From contig JAUMZN010000002.1 of NCBI GenBank assembly GCA_030528085.1, positions 1,236 to 53,184 on the forward strand: a stretch of DNA of 51,949 nt, in the 5' to 3' direction. This document shows, piece after piece, positions 1 through 7,541 of this stretch. The DNA is from Erysipelotrichaceae bacterium. GTDB lineage: Bacteria > Bacillota_I > Bacilli_A > Erysipelotrichales > Erysipelotrichaceae. Position numbers and translations under genes: made by a program. The notes under the pieces were generated by a model. That model did no database searches. It saw only the letters and a program-made list of their open reading frames with translations, and was not told the DNA's origin. Each line of letters begins with the position of its first letter. Within the stretch, counting starts at the first letter, position 1.

Positions 1-2
1 CA

Positions 3-341
3 GCGAATACCGGATTTTCGCTATCAACCGTCTCAAGGACTTTCTTCAAAAAATATTATTTATATAATGGGGTTCTTTATCCTTTTAAAGATCTGTTTGT
101 ATCGAGTACAAAAAAAGGATCTTCTAAAGATGCGATCCAAAATGCAATCTTGTATTTAGTAGAAAACGAAGATAAGACACAACCATATATGGACGAAGAA
201 TTGGTAAATTTATTAAAAGACATGGAACTTTTTGTGTCTAGAAGAACTGTGTCAAAATATCGAGATCAGTTAAATATTCCAAATTCCAAAAAACGCAAAA
301 AGCAAGATAAAAGTAGAATGGAAGTCCACAAGAAAAGTTGA
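3..341 (+). CDS. rpoN: RNA polymerase sigma-54 factor, C-terminal part (5' end outside window)
   Basis: Only the last 112 codons lie in the window, and the reading frame is open back to base 3. The fragment has the sigma-54 DNA-binding end: a helix-turn-helix-like stretch containing STVSR, then the RpoN box read as SRRTVSKYRDQL (about bases 237-272; the family form is close to ARRTVAKYRE), then a lysine/arginine-rich tail. Sigma-54 directs RNA polymerase to promoters with -24/-12 elements and needs an enhancer-binding ATPase to open them. I found no convincing -24/-12 site in the intergenic regions of this window, so its targets lie elsewhere. The identity is firm from the RpoN box; the start cannot be given. 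Confidence 0.9.
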   Translation, partial: ANTGFSLSTVSRTFFKKYYLYNGVLYPFKDLFVSSTKKGSSKDAIQNAILYLVENEDKTQPYMDEELVNLLKDMELFVSRRTVSKYRDQLNIPNSKKRKKQDKSRMEVHKKS

Positions 342-491
342 GAGTGATGAGCATGATTTCCGTATTTGTCTTATTTAATGGGTTGGAAGCTTATTCATGG
401 ATTTAGCTTGAACGGAGTGAATTGAGTTTTATGCAAAAATGAAATATTGCTCGTAATCTGTTCATGAAGGGGACTTCGCTGTAAGTATACT

Positions 492-519
492 TTGTGATTG
501 AATAAGAATCGGCTAAAAT
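492..519 (+). promoter_or_regulatory. Predicted sigma-70-type promoter of the GH25 gene
   Basis: TTGTGA at 492-497 and TAAAAT at 514-519 are separated by 16 bases. They lie about 60 bases upstream of the muramidase start codon and downstream of the rpoN stop. This is a by-eye match. Confidence 0.45.
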
Positions 520-575
520 ATCCATGATTATATGAAAAAACAAAATTTAAAGGTTTAAAAGACAGGAGAACTTCA

Positions 576-1421
576 ATGGCAAAGTCCAAACGTAGACGTA
601 AAAAAAGAAGAAATATAAAAATCGGACGCTTGTTGTTGGTGATGAGTATCCCTGTTTTCATGCTCTATGGTTTATTTTCTGCAGTAAGATGGGCATTTAA
701 TCTTTTACATACGCCAGCCCAACTTCCCCAAGCTGAACAACAACAACAATCCGTTGTGGAAGCGGGGTATCAAAGCGCTTGTGCAGCAGAAGATCTCGCT
801 AAGTTATCACGCTTTGGAATTGATGTATCGCAATTCCAAAAAGCAATTGATTGGCAAAGTGTCAAAGAAGCAGGAACTGAATATGCGTTTATTCGCGTTG
901 GTGCCCGTGGCTATGTGACGGGTGAAATCTATGAAGATGAAACGTTTGTAGAAAATTTGAATGGAGCTAAATCCGTTGGCCTTGATGTAGGAGTTTATTT
1001 CTTCTCCCAAGCAGTAACAGAACAAGAAGTTATTGAAGAAGCAGACTATGTACTAGCAAAGTTGCAAGGAACGCCTCTTGAATTGCCGATTGTTTATGAT
1101 TTTGAATTACCCGGCGATGCCGATGCGCGTGGTCATAATTTAAGTAATGAAGAGCTTATTTTACAAGCAAATCGTTTCTTAGAATATATCGAACAAAACG
1201 GATATCGTGGCATGTTATATGCGAATCCGCAATTATATCCGATTTATGAAAGTGCCGGTTTAACGGAAAGATGGCCGATTTGGTATGCAGAATATGAAAC
1301 AGAGTCACCAAAATATTGTGATTTAGAGATTTGGCAATATTCTGATACAGGCGAAATTCCAGGAATCGATGATCATCATGTGGATCTAAACCTCATGCGC
1401 ACCGATTTTCTATCTCAATAA
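576..1421 (+). CDS. Membrane-anchored GH25 muramidase (lysozyme)
   Basis: This 281-residue protein has a basic N-terminus (KSKRRRKKRR), one membrane segment at about residues 17-36 and then a glycoside hydrolase family 25 domain at about residues 80-281. GH25 enzymes cut the MurNAc-GlcNAc bond of peptidoglycan. The catalytic acids of the family are visible as Asp83 in GIDVSQ and Asp175/Glu177 in YDFEL, and the typical IWQYS and DLNLM ends are present. The type II anchor places the enzyme outside the membrane, so it probably acts in cell-wall turnover. The start is supported by GGAG eight bases upstream. It is transcribed alone, from its own promoter to its own terminator. Confidence 0.9.
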   Translation: MAKSKRRRKKRRNIKIGRLLLVMSIPVFMLYGLFSAVRWAFNLLHTPAQLPQAEQQQQSVVEAGYQSACAAEDLAKLSRFGIDVSQFQKAIDWQSVKEAGTEYAFIRVGARGYVTGEIYEDETFVENLNGAKSVGLDVGVYFFSQAVTEQEVIEEADYVLAKLQGTPLELPIVYDFELPGDADARGHNLSNEELILQANRFLEYIEQNGYRGMLYANPQLYPIYESAGLTERWPIWYAEYETESPKYCDLEIWQYSDTGEIPGIDDHHVDLNLMRTDFLSQ

Positions 1422-1436
1422 ATAAAGAACAAGATG

Positions 1437-1490
1437 AATCCTAGAACAAACAAGAAGTGATTTCTTGAACGTTTTAGGATTTGTTTTTTG
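1437..1490 (+). terminator. Imperfect Rho-independent terminator after the GH25 gene
   Basis: The arms 1437-1456 and 1462-1481 pair as AATCCTA...CAAGAA with a three-base internal mismatch, followed by a T-rich run. Confidence 0.6.
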
Positions 1491-1837
1491 TTTGAAGCAG
1501 ATGAACAAAAAGCGAAATCATATTTCGCAAGAAAACGAAGACAGAAAAAATATAGCGAAACTGAATTTCTACTTGTTGATCCTCTATAGCATCAAATACT
1601 TGCGGTTTTTATACTGGAATCATCAAAGAACAGAATCCTTCAAGCGAGCTTTGAAGAGATTCGAATTGATTTTCGAAACTGTAGATGACAAGCCAATCAG
1701 AAACAGACTCACTGATCTAACTTGTCAAAAGGAAGATCAAAATTAAAATTGCCAATTCCTAATTGTCGATAAACCCAGAACCTCTCAGAATAGCTTTAAC
1801 CACTTTTCAAATGGGTTTATCTTGTCCGGCTTTTGTT

Positions 1838-1875
1838 GAATCAAAGCTGACAAAGTCGGACTTTGTTTGTAGATT
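1838..1875 (+). other. Stem-loop, imperfect
   Basis: A 7-base stem, ACAAAGT/ACTTTGT with loop CGG (1850-1866), is enclosed by a further GAATC/GATTC pair. It lies in the gene-free region and its function is unknown. Confidence 0.4.
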
Positions 1876-1929
1876 CAAAGCGTCGTTGATGAAATCCCTG
1901 ATCCTATACTTTGCGAAGCGGCGCTTTTG

Positions 1930-1956
1930 GATCTTTCGCAAAACTTGCGAAAGATC
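1930..1956. repeat. Perfect 12-base inverted repeat, 3-base loop
   Basis: GATCTTTCGCAA at 1930-1941 and its exact reverse complement at 1945-1956 flank AAC. No T-run follows, so this is not an ordinary terminator. It could be an RNA hairpin or a protein-binding palindrome. Confidence 0.6.
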
Positions 1957-2074
1957 ATATAGAGATAAATGGTAAAACAGATGACGAACAATCGGTTTGA
2001 ATGTTTCAATCAGATTAGTTCATGTCTAGTGTGATGATGTGTATCACCATTTCAACCATCTATAAATGCATTGC

Positions 2075-2124
2075 GGATAATCATTGATCAAGAAGCAATT
2101 CTTGTTTAAGGATTATCCTTTTTT
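2075..2124 (+). terminator. Orphan Rho-independent terminator
   Basis: The outer stem is GGATAATC/GATTATCC (2075-2082 and 2111-2118). The inner stem is CAAGAA/TTCTTG (2089-2094 and 2099-2104), separated from the outer by a symmetrical 6-by-6 internal loop, and six T follow. It sits 650 bases past the last gene, which already has a terminator, so it probably ends a transcript starting inside the gap. Confidence 0.65.
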
Positions 2125-2260
2125 GTTTAAACAGAAAAGACAAAAAACGATTTGGGCAGGTCTGCTTTTTGTTTTGGCTCATTAATGATGGAAATTGCAT
2201 GTTCTGTGCTTTATAGGTGATTTTTGCATTTGCTTAATAAGGAATGTATTGATAGGATAT

Positions 2261-2281
2261 ATCTAGTTTTGATTACTAGAT
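2261..2281. promoter_or_regulatory. Palindrome upstream of the DegV gene, possible operator
   Basis: ATCTAGT (2261-2267) and ACTAGAT (2275-2281) are perfect inverted arms around a 7-base spacer. They lie just upstream of a TATAAA-like -10 at about 2291-2296, so they overlap the expected -35 region. Confidence 0.4.
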
Positions 2282-2328
2282 GATTTGACTATAAAAACCA
2301 TAAATATATTTCATGCAGGAGGGTAATC

Positions 2329-3171
2329 ATGATTAAAATCATTACGGATTCATCTTCATTATTTTCTCAAGAAAAAGCGGTAGAAAAAGGATTCAACGTT
2401 TTACCTCTTTATGTGGTTGCGGACCAAAACAGCTATCGTGATTATGAAGAAATTGATTCTACAAATTTCACTGAACTAACGAAAGATGCAATTAAGCTTT
2501 CAACTTCCCAACCTTCAGTTGGCGAAAAGTTGGATTTATATAATGAATTGTTAAAAAATCCTGACGATCAAATTTTAGATATTACAATTACGGACAAAAT
2601 GTCAGGAACGCACCAATCTGCATTAATGGCGAAAGAAAGCTGCGATGATCCATCAAGAGTGACAGTATTTGACAGTAAGACACTTTGTGGACCACACCAA
2701 CACATGGTTTTAAAAGCAGTGGAAATGCGCGATGCTGGATGCACACTCGATCAAATTGTTGATGCATTAACAAAAGCAACTGAGCATGTAGCGAGTGGCG
2801 TTTGCGTTTTAGATTTAAATCATGTTGTCCGTGGAGGACGCTTACCTAAATCTGCTGCCGTTGCTGGCAACTTATTAAAAGTTATGCCAATTGCGGTGAT
2901 CGGTGATGAGGGAACATTAAAAGTTCATGGTGTTGCCCGAACTTGGAAAAAAGTATTTGAATCTTTAGAGCGCTTTTTGGCTTCAAAAGGAATGGACGAA
3001 AATTGGACTTTGTATTTAACTCACGCCAATAATTTGCAAGTGGCTCAAAAAGCTAAAGATTGGTATCAAGCCAAATATCCAAACATGAACATTGTTATCC
3101 AAGAACTAGATGCGATGTTTATGGTTCATGGTGGCGAAGGCTGCATTGCTTTCCAAGCGATTCAAATGTAA
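2329..3171 (+). CDS. DegV family fatty-acid-binding protein
   Basis: This 280-residue protein is full length for the family. It opens with the DegV signature (ITDSSS, residues 4-9), followed by STSQPS and the SGTHQSA segment that lines the lipid pocket. The C-terminal lobe contains RGGRLPK. DegV proteins bind one long-chain fatty acid, and some act as FakB, which presents the fatty acid to the kinase FakA. No fakA-type kinase is near, so use in fatty-acid phosphorylation is an inference from the family. An AGGAGGG site precedes the ATG, and the gene ends in a clear terminator, so it is a single-gene unit. Confidence 0.85.
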   Translation: MIKIITDSSSLFSQEKAVEKGFNVLPLYVVADQNSYRDYEEIDSTNFTELTKDAIKLSTSQPSVGEKLDLYNELLKNPDDQILDITITDKMSGTHQSALMAKESCDDPSRVTVFDSKTLCGPHQHMVLKAVEMRDAGCTLDQIVDALTKATEHVASGVCVLDLNHVVRGGRLPKSAAVAGNLLKVMPIAVIGDEGTLKVHGVARTWKKVFESLERFLASKGMDENWTLYLTHANNLQVAQKAKDWYQAKYPNMNIVIQELDAMFMVHGGEGCIAFQAIQM

Positions 3172-3194
3172 AAACTTAAATGATGACTGAATTT

Positions 3195-3226
3195 TCCGAA
3201 GGAATTGATTTCCTTCGGATTTTTTC
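3195..3226 (+). terminator. Rho-independent terminator after the DegV gene
   Basis: A perfect 10-base stem, TCCGAAGGAA/TTCCTTCGGA (3195-3204 and 3210-3219), is followed by a T-run. Confidence 0.85.
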
Positions 3227-3317
3227 GATTCAAAGATTGGAAATTCAAGGCTAAGCATCGACCAGGGTGTTAAAAATGTAAGAGATTTCAGAAAATAAAA
3301 TGAAAATAACTTTCGTT

Positions 3318-3346
3318 TTGGACTTGGACTCGGTACTTTCTATATA
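3318..3346 (+). promoter_or_regulatory. Predicted promoter of the PHP phosphatase gene
   Basis: TTGGAC (3318-3323) and TATATA (3341-3346) are spaced by 17 bases, 30 bases ahead of the start codon. Confidence 0.55.
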
Positions 3347-3375
3347 AAATATGAAGAAAGAAGAGGACAAGGAAT

Positions 3376-4203
3376 ATGTTGAAACAAAATTTACATACCC
3401 ATACTTGTTTGGACCACGGTAAAGACAGCGTACAAGAGATGGTCCAATGCGCAATTTCAAAAGGTTTTACAACACTTGGTTTTTCTGGTCACGGAACTAA
3501 TAAACCACTTGCTCCTACTTCAATGAGTGCAGAAAATCAAAAACGCTATAAACAAGAAGTTCTTGCCGCCAAAGAACAATACAAAGATCAAATTGAAATC
3601 TTTTTAGGAATCGAACAAGACAGCATGGCGCCATTTGAAGATGCGGATCTCGATTATAAAATCGGCAGCGTTCACTATATGAAAAAAGGCGATCGCATTA
3701 TTCCGATCGATGATACGCCGGCATTATTTGAACAAATCCGCGATGAACTTTACGATGGCGATATTCAAAAGATGGTCAAAGCTTATTATCAAAGTATTGA
3801 AGAGATGATGGATCAGCAGCATTTTGATATCGTCGGTCATATCGATTTGATCACGAAGTTCAATGAACAAGAAACGTATTTTCAATTCGATGATCCATGG
3901 TATTTGGAATGTGCATTCCATGCGATTCAAAAAGGAATTGATCAAGGATTGATTTTCGAAATGAATACTGGCGCAATCGCAAGAAAAAATCGCCAGACGC
4001 CATATCCTGCACCACAGCTTTTAAAATATATGGCTGATCATCATGCTAAATTGGTGATCGATACGGATTGTCATGATCGTCAGTATTTAGATTGCGCCAT
4101 GGATGAATGCATCAAACGGGCTAAAGAAGCAGGCTTTCATTCTTTAATGAAATTAACGACAAATGGATTTGTTAGCGAACCAATTGAATCTTATGAACAA
4201 TAA
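3376..4203 (+). CDS. PHP-domain phosphatase, histidinol-phosphatase (HisJ/HisK) type
   Basis: This 275-residue protein has the PHP metal-binding motifs in order: LHTHTCLDHG near the N-terminus, GFSGHG, a metal-binding Glu in GIEQD, the GSVHY segment, GHID, and DTDCHDR near the C-terminus. PHP histidinol phosphatases remove phosphate from L-histidinol phosphate, the next-to-last stage of histidine synthesis. No other his gene is nearby. In an organism without a full pathway, such a protein may act on other sugar or nucleotide phosphates, so the fold is certain and the substrate is not. The gene is transcribed alone from the promoter just upstream. Confidence 0.8.
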   Translation: MLKQNLHTHTCLDHGKDSVQEMVQCAISKGFTTLGFSGHGTNKPLAPTSMSAENQKRYKQEVLAAKEQYKDQIEIFLGIEQDSMAPFEDADLDYKIGSVHYMKKGDRIIPIDDTPALFEQIRDELYDGDIQKMVKAYYQSIEEMMDQQHFDIVGHIDLITKFNEQETYFQFDDPWYLECAFHAIQKGIDQGLIFEMNTGAIARKNRQTPYPAPQLLKYMADHHAKLVIDTDCHDRQYLDCAMDECIKRAKEAGFHSLMKLTTNGFVSEPIESYEQ

Positions 4204-4218
4204 CAATCAATAAAGGAC

Positions 4219-4258
4219 AAAAGAGACTTGAAGACAAGAAATTCGAGTCTCTTTTTTT
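4219..4258 (+). terminator. Rho-independent terminator after the PHP gene
   Basis: The arms AAAAGAGACT (4219-4228) and AGTCTCTTTT (4246-4255) are followed by further T. Confidence 0.8.
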
Positions 4259-4324
4259 CGCAATTCAACCGTAAATAGGGCAAAAATTAGATGAATGGAA
4301 GGATTGCTTTAATCATTGGAAATG

Positions 4325-4410
4325 TTAGACTAGTAAAACAACTATTTTTGAAAAGCTTCATTTTGCGGCAGATTTTAAATAGAAAAATCTAGTCTAAACA
4401 CAAAATGAAG
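4325..4410 (+). promoter_or_regulatory. Structured region upstream of the MATE gene
   Basis: Two perfect, interleaved inverted repeats occur here. CTTCATTTTG (4356-4365) pairs with CAAAATGAAG (4401-4410), with an inner AGATTTT/AAAATCT pair (4370-4376 and 4384-4390). Separately, TTAGACTAG (4325-4333) matches CTAGTCTAA (4389-4397). A possible extended -10, TG-T-TAGACT, at 4323-4331 would put the first arm in the promoter and the 10-base hairpin in the leader. No T-run follows, so this is not a terminator. Confidence 0.45.
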
Positions 4411-4435
4411 ACAATGAAGAAAGGGGAATCTCAAT

Positions 4436-5767
4436 ATGGAGCTTAAAATTTCTGACCATTTTACATACTCGAAATTATTGCGATTCACATTTCCGAGTGT
4501 TGTGATGATGGTCTTCATGTCCCTCTACACAATTGTAGATGGCTTTTTTGTCTCTAACCTTGCAGGGAAGGACGCATTTACTTCGCTAAACTTAATTTGG
4601 CCAGCAATTGGGTTATTAGGCGCGTTCGGTTTCATGTTTGGATCCGGGGGAACGGCACTTGTTTCCAAAACGCTAGGCGAACAAAAGAAAGAATTAGCTT
4701 GTGAATACTTCACGATGATTATGGTGTTCGAAGTCATTTTAGCAATTGTCGTTTCAACGATCACAATTGCGATGATTGTGCCGATTTGTCATTTAGTTGG
4801 TGCAACAGATGATTTGATTCCAGGCTGCATTGCCTATGGTGTGCCGTTATTGGCATTACAGGCATTTATGTATTTATCGAACAGCTATCAATCGTTTTTG
4901 ATTGTTGTTGGAAAAGCTAAGTTAGGGTTATACATTACGATTATTACTGGAATCTCCAATATGGTTTTGGACTATGTTTTAGTCGGCGTATTCCAAATGG
5001 GTGTATTTGGTGCTGCTTTAGCAACCGGTATTAACTGGATTATTGGGGCGATGATTCCAACTTGGTGGTTCTGGAAACACCAAGAAGCGGATATCCATTT
5101 CACGAAATTTAAATGGCGCTTTAAAGCGTTAGGAAAAGCGAGCTTCAATGGCTTGAGCGAAATGGTGTCCAACGTTTCAATGAACTTAATTGTTCTGCTC
5201 TATAACCTTTCATTGATGAAAATGGCAGGACCAGATGGGGTTGTCGTTTATGGGGTGATTCAGTATTTATCATTCCTATTTGCCTCAGTCTTCTTAGGTT
5301 ACTCGATGGCGATTGCGCCTTGTGTTGGCTATCAATATGGCGCAAAACAACCTAAAGAGCTGAAAAACTTGCTGATCAAATCTCTAACGTTGATCTCCGT
5401 TGTCTCGGTGGTGACGGTCACGCTCGCTTCTTTAGGCTCTTGGCAGTTGAGTGCGATATTCGTTTCTTATTCCGATCACTTGATGGAAATGTGCGAACTG
5501 GCTATTCGGATTTATTGTTTAGGATTCTTGATGGCGGGATTCAATATTTTTGCCTCAGGGTTCTTTACTGCATTAAACAACGGTCCTGTTTCAGCGATCA
5601 TTTCGCTGTTAAGAACGTTTATTTTCCAAACAGGCGCAATTTTGATTATGCCTGTCTTATTTGGTCTAAATGGAATTTGGAGTGCAACAGTCGTTGCTGA
5701 AGCACTCGCTTTAGTCGTCTCACTTGCCTTTCTATTTGGCATGAGAAAACGCTATGGCTATTTCTAA
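4436..5767 (+). CDS. MATE family multidrug/metabolite exporter
   Basis: This 443-residue protein has about twelve hydrophobic segments in two homologous halves, the normal size for MATE transporters. Family features include the N-terminal FPSVVMM helix, the DGFFVSNLAG loop after helix 1, and the FGSGGTALVSKTLGE loop. MATE proteins expel cationic compounds or metabolites in exchange for sodium or protons. The sequence alone does not reveal the substrate. An AAGGGG site precedes the ATG. The upstream leader contains a conspicuous hairpin, so expression may be controlled. It shares a two-way terminator with the convergent ThrE-type genes. Confidence 0.88.
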   Translation: MELKISDHFTYSKLLRFTFPSVVMMVFMSLYTIVDGFFVSNLAGKDAFTSLNLIWPAIGLLGAFGFMFGSGGTALVSKTLGEQKKELACEYFTMIMVFEVILAIVVSTITIAMIVPICHLVGATDDLIPGCIAYGVPLLALQAFMYLSNSYQSFLIVVGKAKLGLYITIITGISNMVLDYVLVGVFQMGVFGAALATGINWIIGAMIPTWWFWKHQEADIHFTKFKWRFKALGKASFNGLSEMVSNVSMNLIVLLYNLSLMKMAGPDGVVVYGVIQYLSFLFASVFLGYSMAIAPCVGYQYGAKQPKELKNLLIKSLTLISVVSVVTVTLASLGSWQLSAIFVSYSDHLMEMCELAIRIYCLGFLMAGFNIFASGFFTALNNGPVSAIISLLRTFIFQTGAILIMPVLFGLNGIWSATVVAEALALVVSLAFLFGMRKRYGYF

Positions 5768-5788
5768 AACAAAGTAAATGATCCATTT

Positions 5789-5826
5789 AAAAACGCCGCG
5801 ATCTCACAAGAAGATGCGGCGTTTTT
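5789..5826. terminator. Two-way Rho-independent terminator
   Basis: An 11-base perfect stem, AAAAACGCCGC/GCGGCGTTTTT (5789-5799 and 5816-5826), has A-run and T-run flanks and serves both the MATE gene and the opposing transporter gene. Confidence 0.85.
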
Positions 5827-5840
5827 CTATAGTTGAATCG

Positions 5841-6443
5841 TCATGGTTTTGGATTTTCGTTTGGATCTAGATATTGTGTTTGTTCAATTGTGTTGGGAAT
5901 TTCACAATCGATTGCGAAATCAGCGCTTTGTGTTTTCGATTTTGTTTGATTCGAGACTATTTTTTTATGCAGGCGTTCGCTAGTCGTTTCAAGTTTTCTT
6001 TTGGAATAAAAGAAAAAGCGCGTAATCGTCGAGACAGATAGAATTCCCAGACAAAGCATACCGGAAACAGATAAGACATGGACACCTTTCATCAAGCCGG
6101 CAAGCGTATTGCCTTGGGAGAAAGAAACCATCATTTCAAATGCCCCACCACCTGGAACTAAAGGAATGAGGGCAACGGCAGTAAATGTTGAAACGGTTGT
6201 TTTCATTTTGCGCGCGAAGATTTCCCCACAAATACTTAATGCGACAGCAGCGATGAAGTTAGCAACAGAATCGCTTAGGCCTAAATATAAGCAGAGTTGA
6301 TACATAAAGCCACCGATCCCACCAGTTAGTCCGGCTAAAAATAAGGAAGTACCGCGAACGTTAAACAACACGCCAAAGCCGATGGAAGGAAGAAGGGCTC
6401 CAATTAAACCTTGCCAAATGAGTTGGTTGAATAGCGTATCCAT
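5841..6443 (-). CDS. Threonine/serine exporter family, small subunit (ThrE C-terminal half, YjjB-like)
   Basis: This protein has about 200 residues counted from the ATG at 6443, one base after the stop of its partner gene. That position, and the poor sequence ahead of it, favour 6443 over a longer reading to 6494. Four to five membrane helices are followed by a polar tail of about 60 residues. It contains LIPLVPGGG, typical of the DUF3815/YjjB family. In corynebacterial ThrE both halves form one protein that exports threonine and serine; here, as in many Bacillota and in enteric YjjP/YjjB, they are two translationally coupled genes. The exported compound is inferred from the family. Confidence 0.82.
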   Translation of the reverse strand: MDTLFNQLIWQGLIGALLPSIGFGVLFNVRGTSLFLAGLTGGIGGFMYQLCLYLGLSDSVANFIAAVALSICGEIFARKMKTTVSTFTAVALIPLVPGGGAFEMMVSFSQGNTLAGLMKGVHVLSVSGMLCLGILSVSTITRFFFYSKRKLETTSERLHKKIVSNQTKSKTQSADFAIDCEIPNTIEQTQYLDPNENPKP

Positions 6444-6444
6444 T

Positions 6445-7236
6445 TTAGTACCCCATAATAAACAAGCCAGCAATTGCGCCAAGGGCAATCGCACAAGCTA
6501 CTAATACCGATTCTGTTAATAAAACTAGAGCGGAGAGTGGTTCGCCCATAACAGAGTCGCGCAACGCATTTGTGATCATCAATCCTGGAACCAGCAACAT
6601 GATCGAGGAAATGATCATCGTGTTGACATCGCATGGCGTATAAATACGATGGGCAATCACAGATAGAATCGCAATGATGAGCGATAAAAAGGCGTTCACA
6701 ATAAACGGGTTAATGGCAAGACGATCGAGCAGCACCGATAAATAACGTGTAATTAATCCAATCACAAAGACGAAAGCCATTTCGACTAGCGTTCCCCCAA
6801 AGAAAATCACAAATCCCGCAGCACCAATTGCACCCCAAAGAGCAGTGGTGAAATCAGAATAGTTCGGTAAGTGATCGATTTGATTGAGATGTTCATTAAT
6901 CTCAGTAGCTGAGTAATGGTGGATTTCGGCTTTGCGCGATAAATCGTTGATCGCATTGACGATCGCGAGATTTCGTTTTGAATCTTTCATACGCGCAATG
7001 CGGGTAACTGTTTGTCCTTGATATTCAATTGAACAAATGATGCCAGTGACGGTGACATAAGCGATGCAGGAATCAACACCGCAAATCGCATTGCCAAGGC
7101 GAGTCATCGTTTCTTCAACACGATAGACTTCGGCCCCACTGCTCATTAATAGTGTTCCGGCACGTAAAATAGCACATACCCCTTCTTGTGCTTTGGCACG
7201 GGCAAGTTCAGCGTAAGTAGGCGAAGAAGTTTCCAT
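6445..7236 (-). CDS. Threonine/serine exporter family, large subunit (ThrE N-terminal half, YjjP-like)
   Basis: This protein has about 263 residues. The ATG at 7236 is chosen because GGGGTG lies just upstream; an upstream extension to 7329 would add an unlikely leader. The cytoplasmic N-terminal domain of DUF1212 type (GAEVYRVEETM at about residues 35-45) is followed by four to five membrane helices, including LVPGLMITNALRD. It is the partner of the next gene, with only one base between stop and start, so the two are very probably made in fixed proportion and form one exporter. Confidence 0.85.
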   Translation of the reverse strand: METSSPTYAELARAKAQEGVCAILRAGTLLMSSGAEVYRVEETMTRLGNAICGVDSCIAYVTVTGIICSIEYQGQTVTRIARMKDSKRNLAIVNAINDLSRKAEIHHYSATEINEHLNQIDHLPNYSDFTTALWGAIGAAGFVIFFGGTLVEMAFVFVIGLITRYLSVLLDRLAINPFIVNAFLSLIIAILSVIAHRIYTPCDVNTMIISSIMLLVPGLMITNALRDSVMGEPLSALVLLTESVLVACAIALGAIAGLFIMGY

Positions 7237-7541
7237 GTTTAACACCCCATTCAAATCACGATTGAATAATCGTTTGCGCTTATCAATTATACGGAATTCA
7301 ATCAAAATGTGTATATGCATAGTAAACAAAGTGACAATTTAACCATTAAGAACAGACGCATGAAGCAAGAATTTGCGATATAAAAAGGCAATTAATCCAA
7401 AAAGAAGAATGTGATGGAAGGGGTTAAAAAATTCAAATTGACTCGGTATACTGAAATTAATCGGTGTTCAGTTCGGACATCACAAATGAAATACTAAAGT
7501 GATGCCGACAAGGACATTTAGAAAGAGAAGGTAATTTGAAC

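Larger units (their letters stand above)
1491..2328. other. Long stretch without a convincing gene, rich in hairpins
   Basis: About 840 bases lie between the muramidase terminator and the DegV gene. Open frames of 93 and 70 codons exist (1465-1746 and 1763-1975), but neither has a ribosome-binding site or a recognisable domain. A third frame around 1505-1580 also reads like protein before it breaks, so a decayed gene is possible. What stands out is inverted repeats: a stem-loop at 1838-1875, a perfect 12-base stem at 1930-1956 and a strong terminator at 2075-2124. These suggest an unannotated transcript, such as a small RNA or the remains of a gene. Confidence 0.4.

Noticed and set aside
1465-1746. 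93-codon frame after the GH25 gene
   Set aside because: Its start lies inside the GH25 terminator and it has no ribosome site or domain. I keep only the idea of a decayed gene or RNA.
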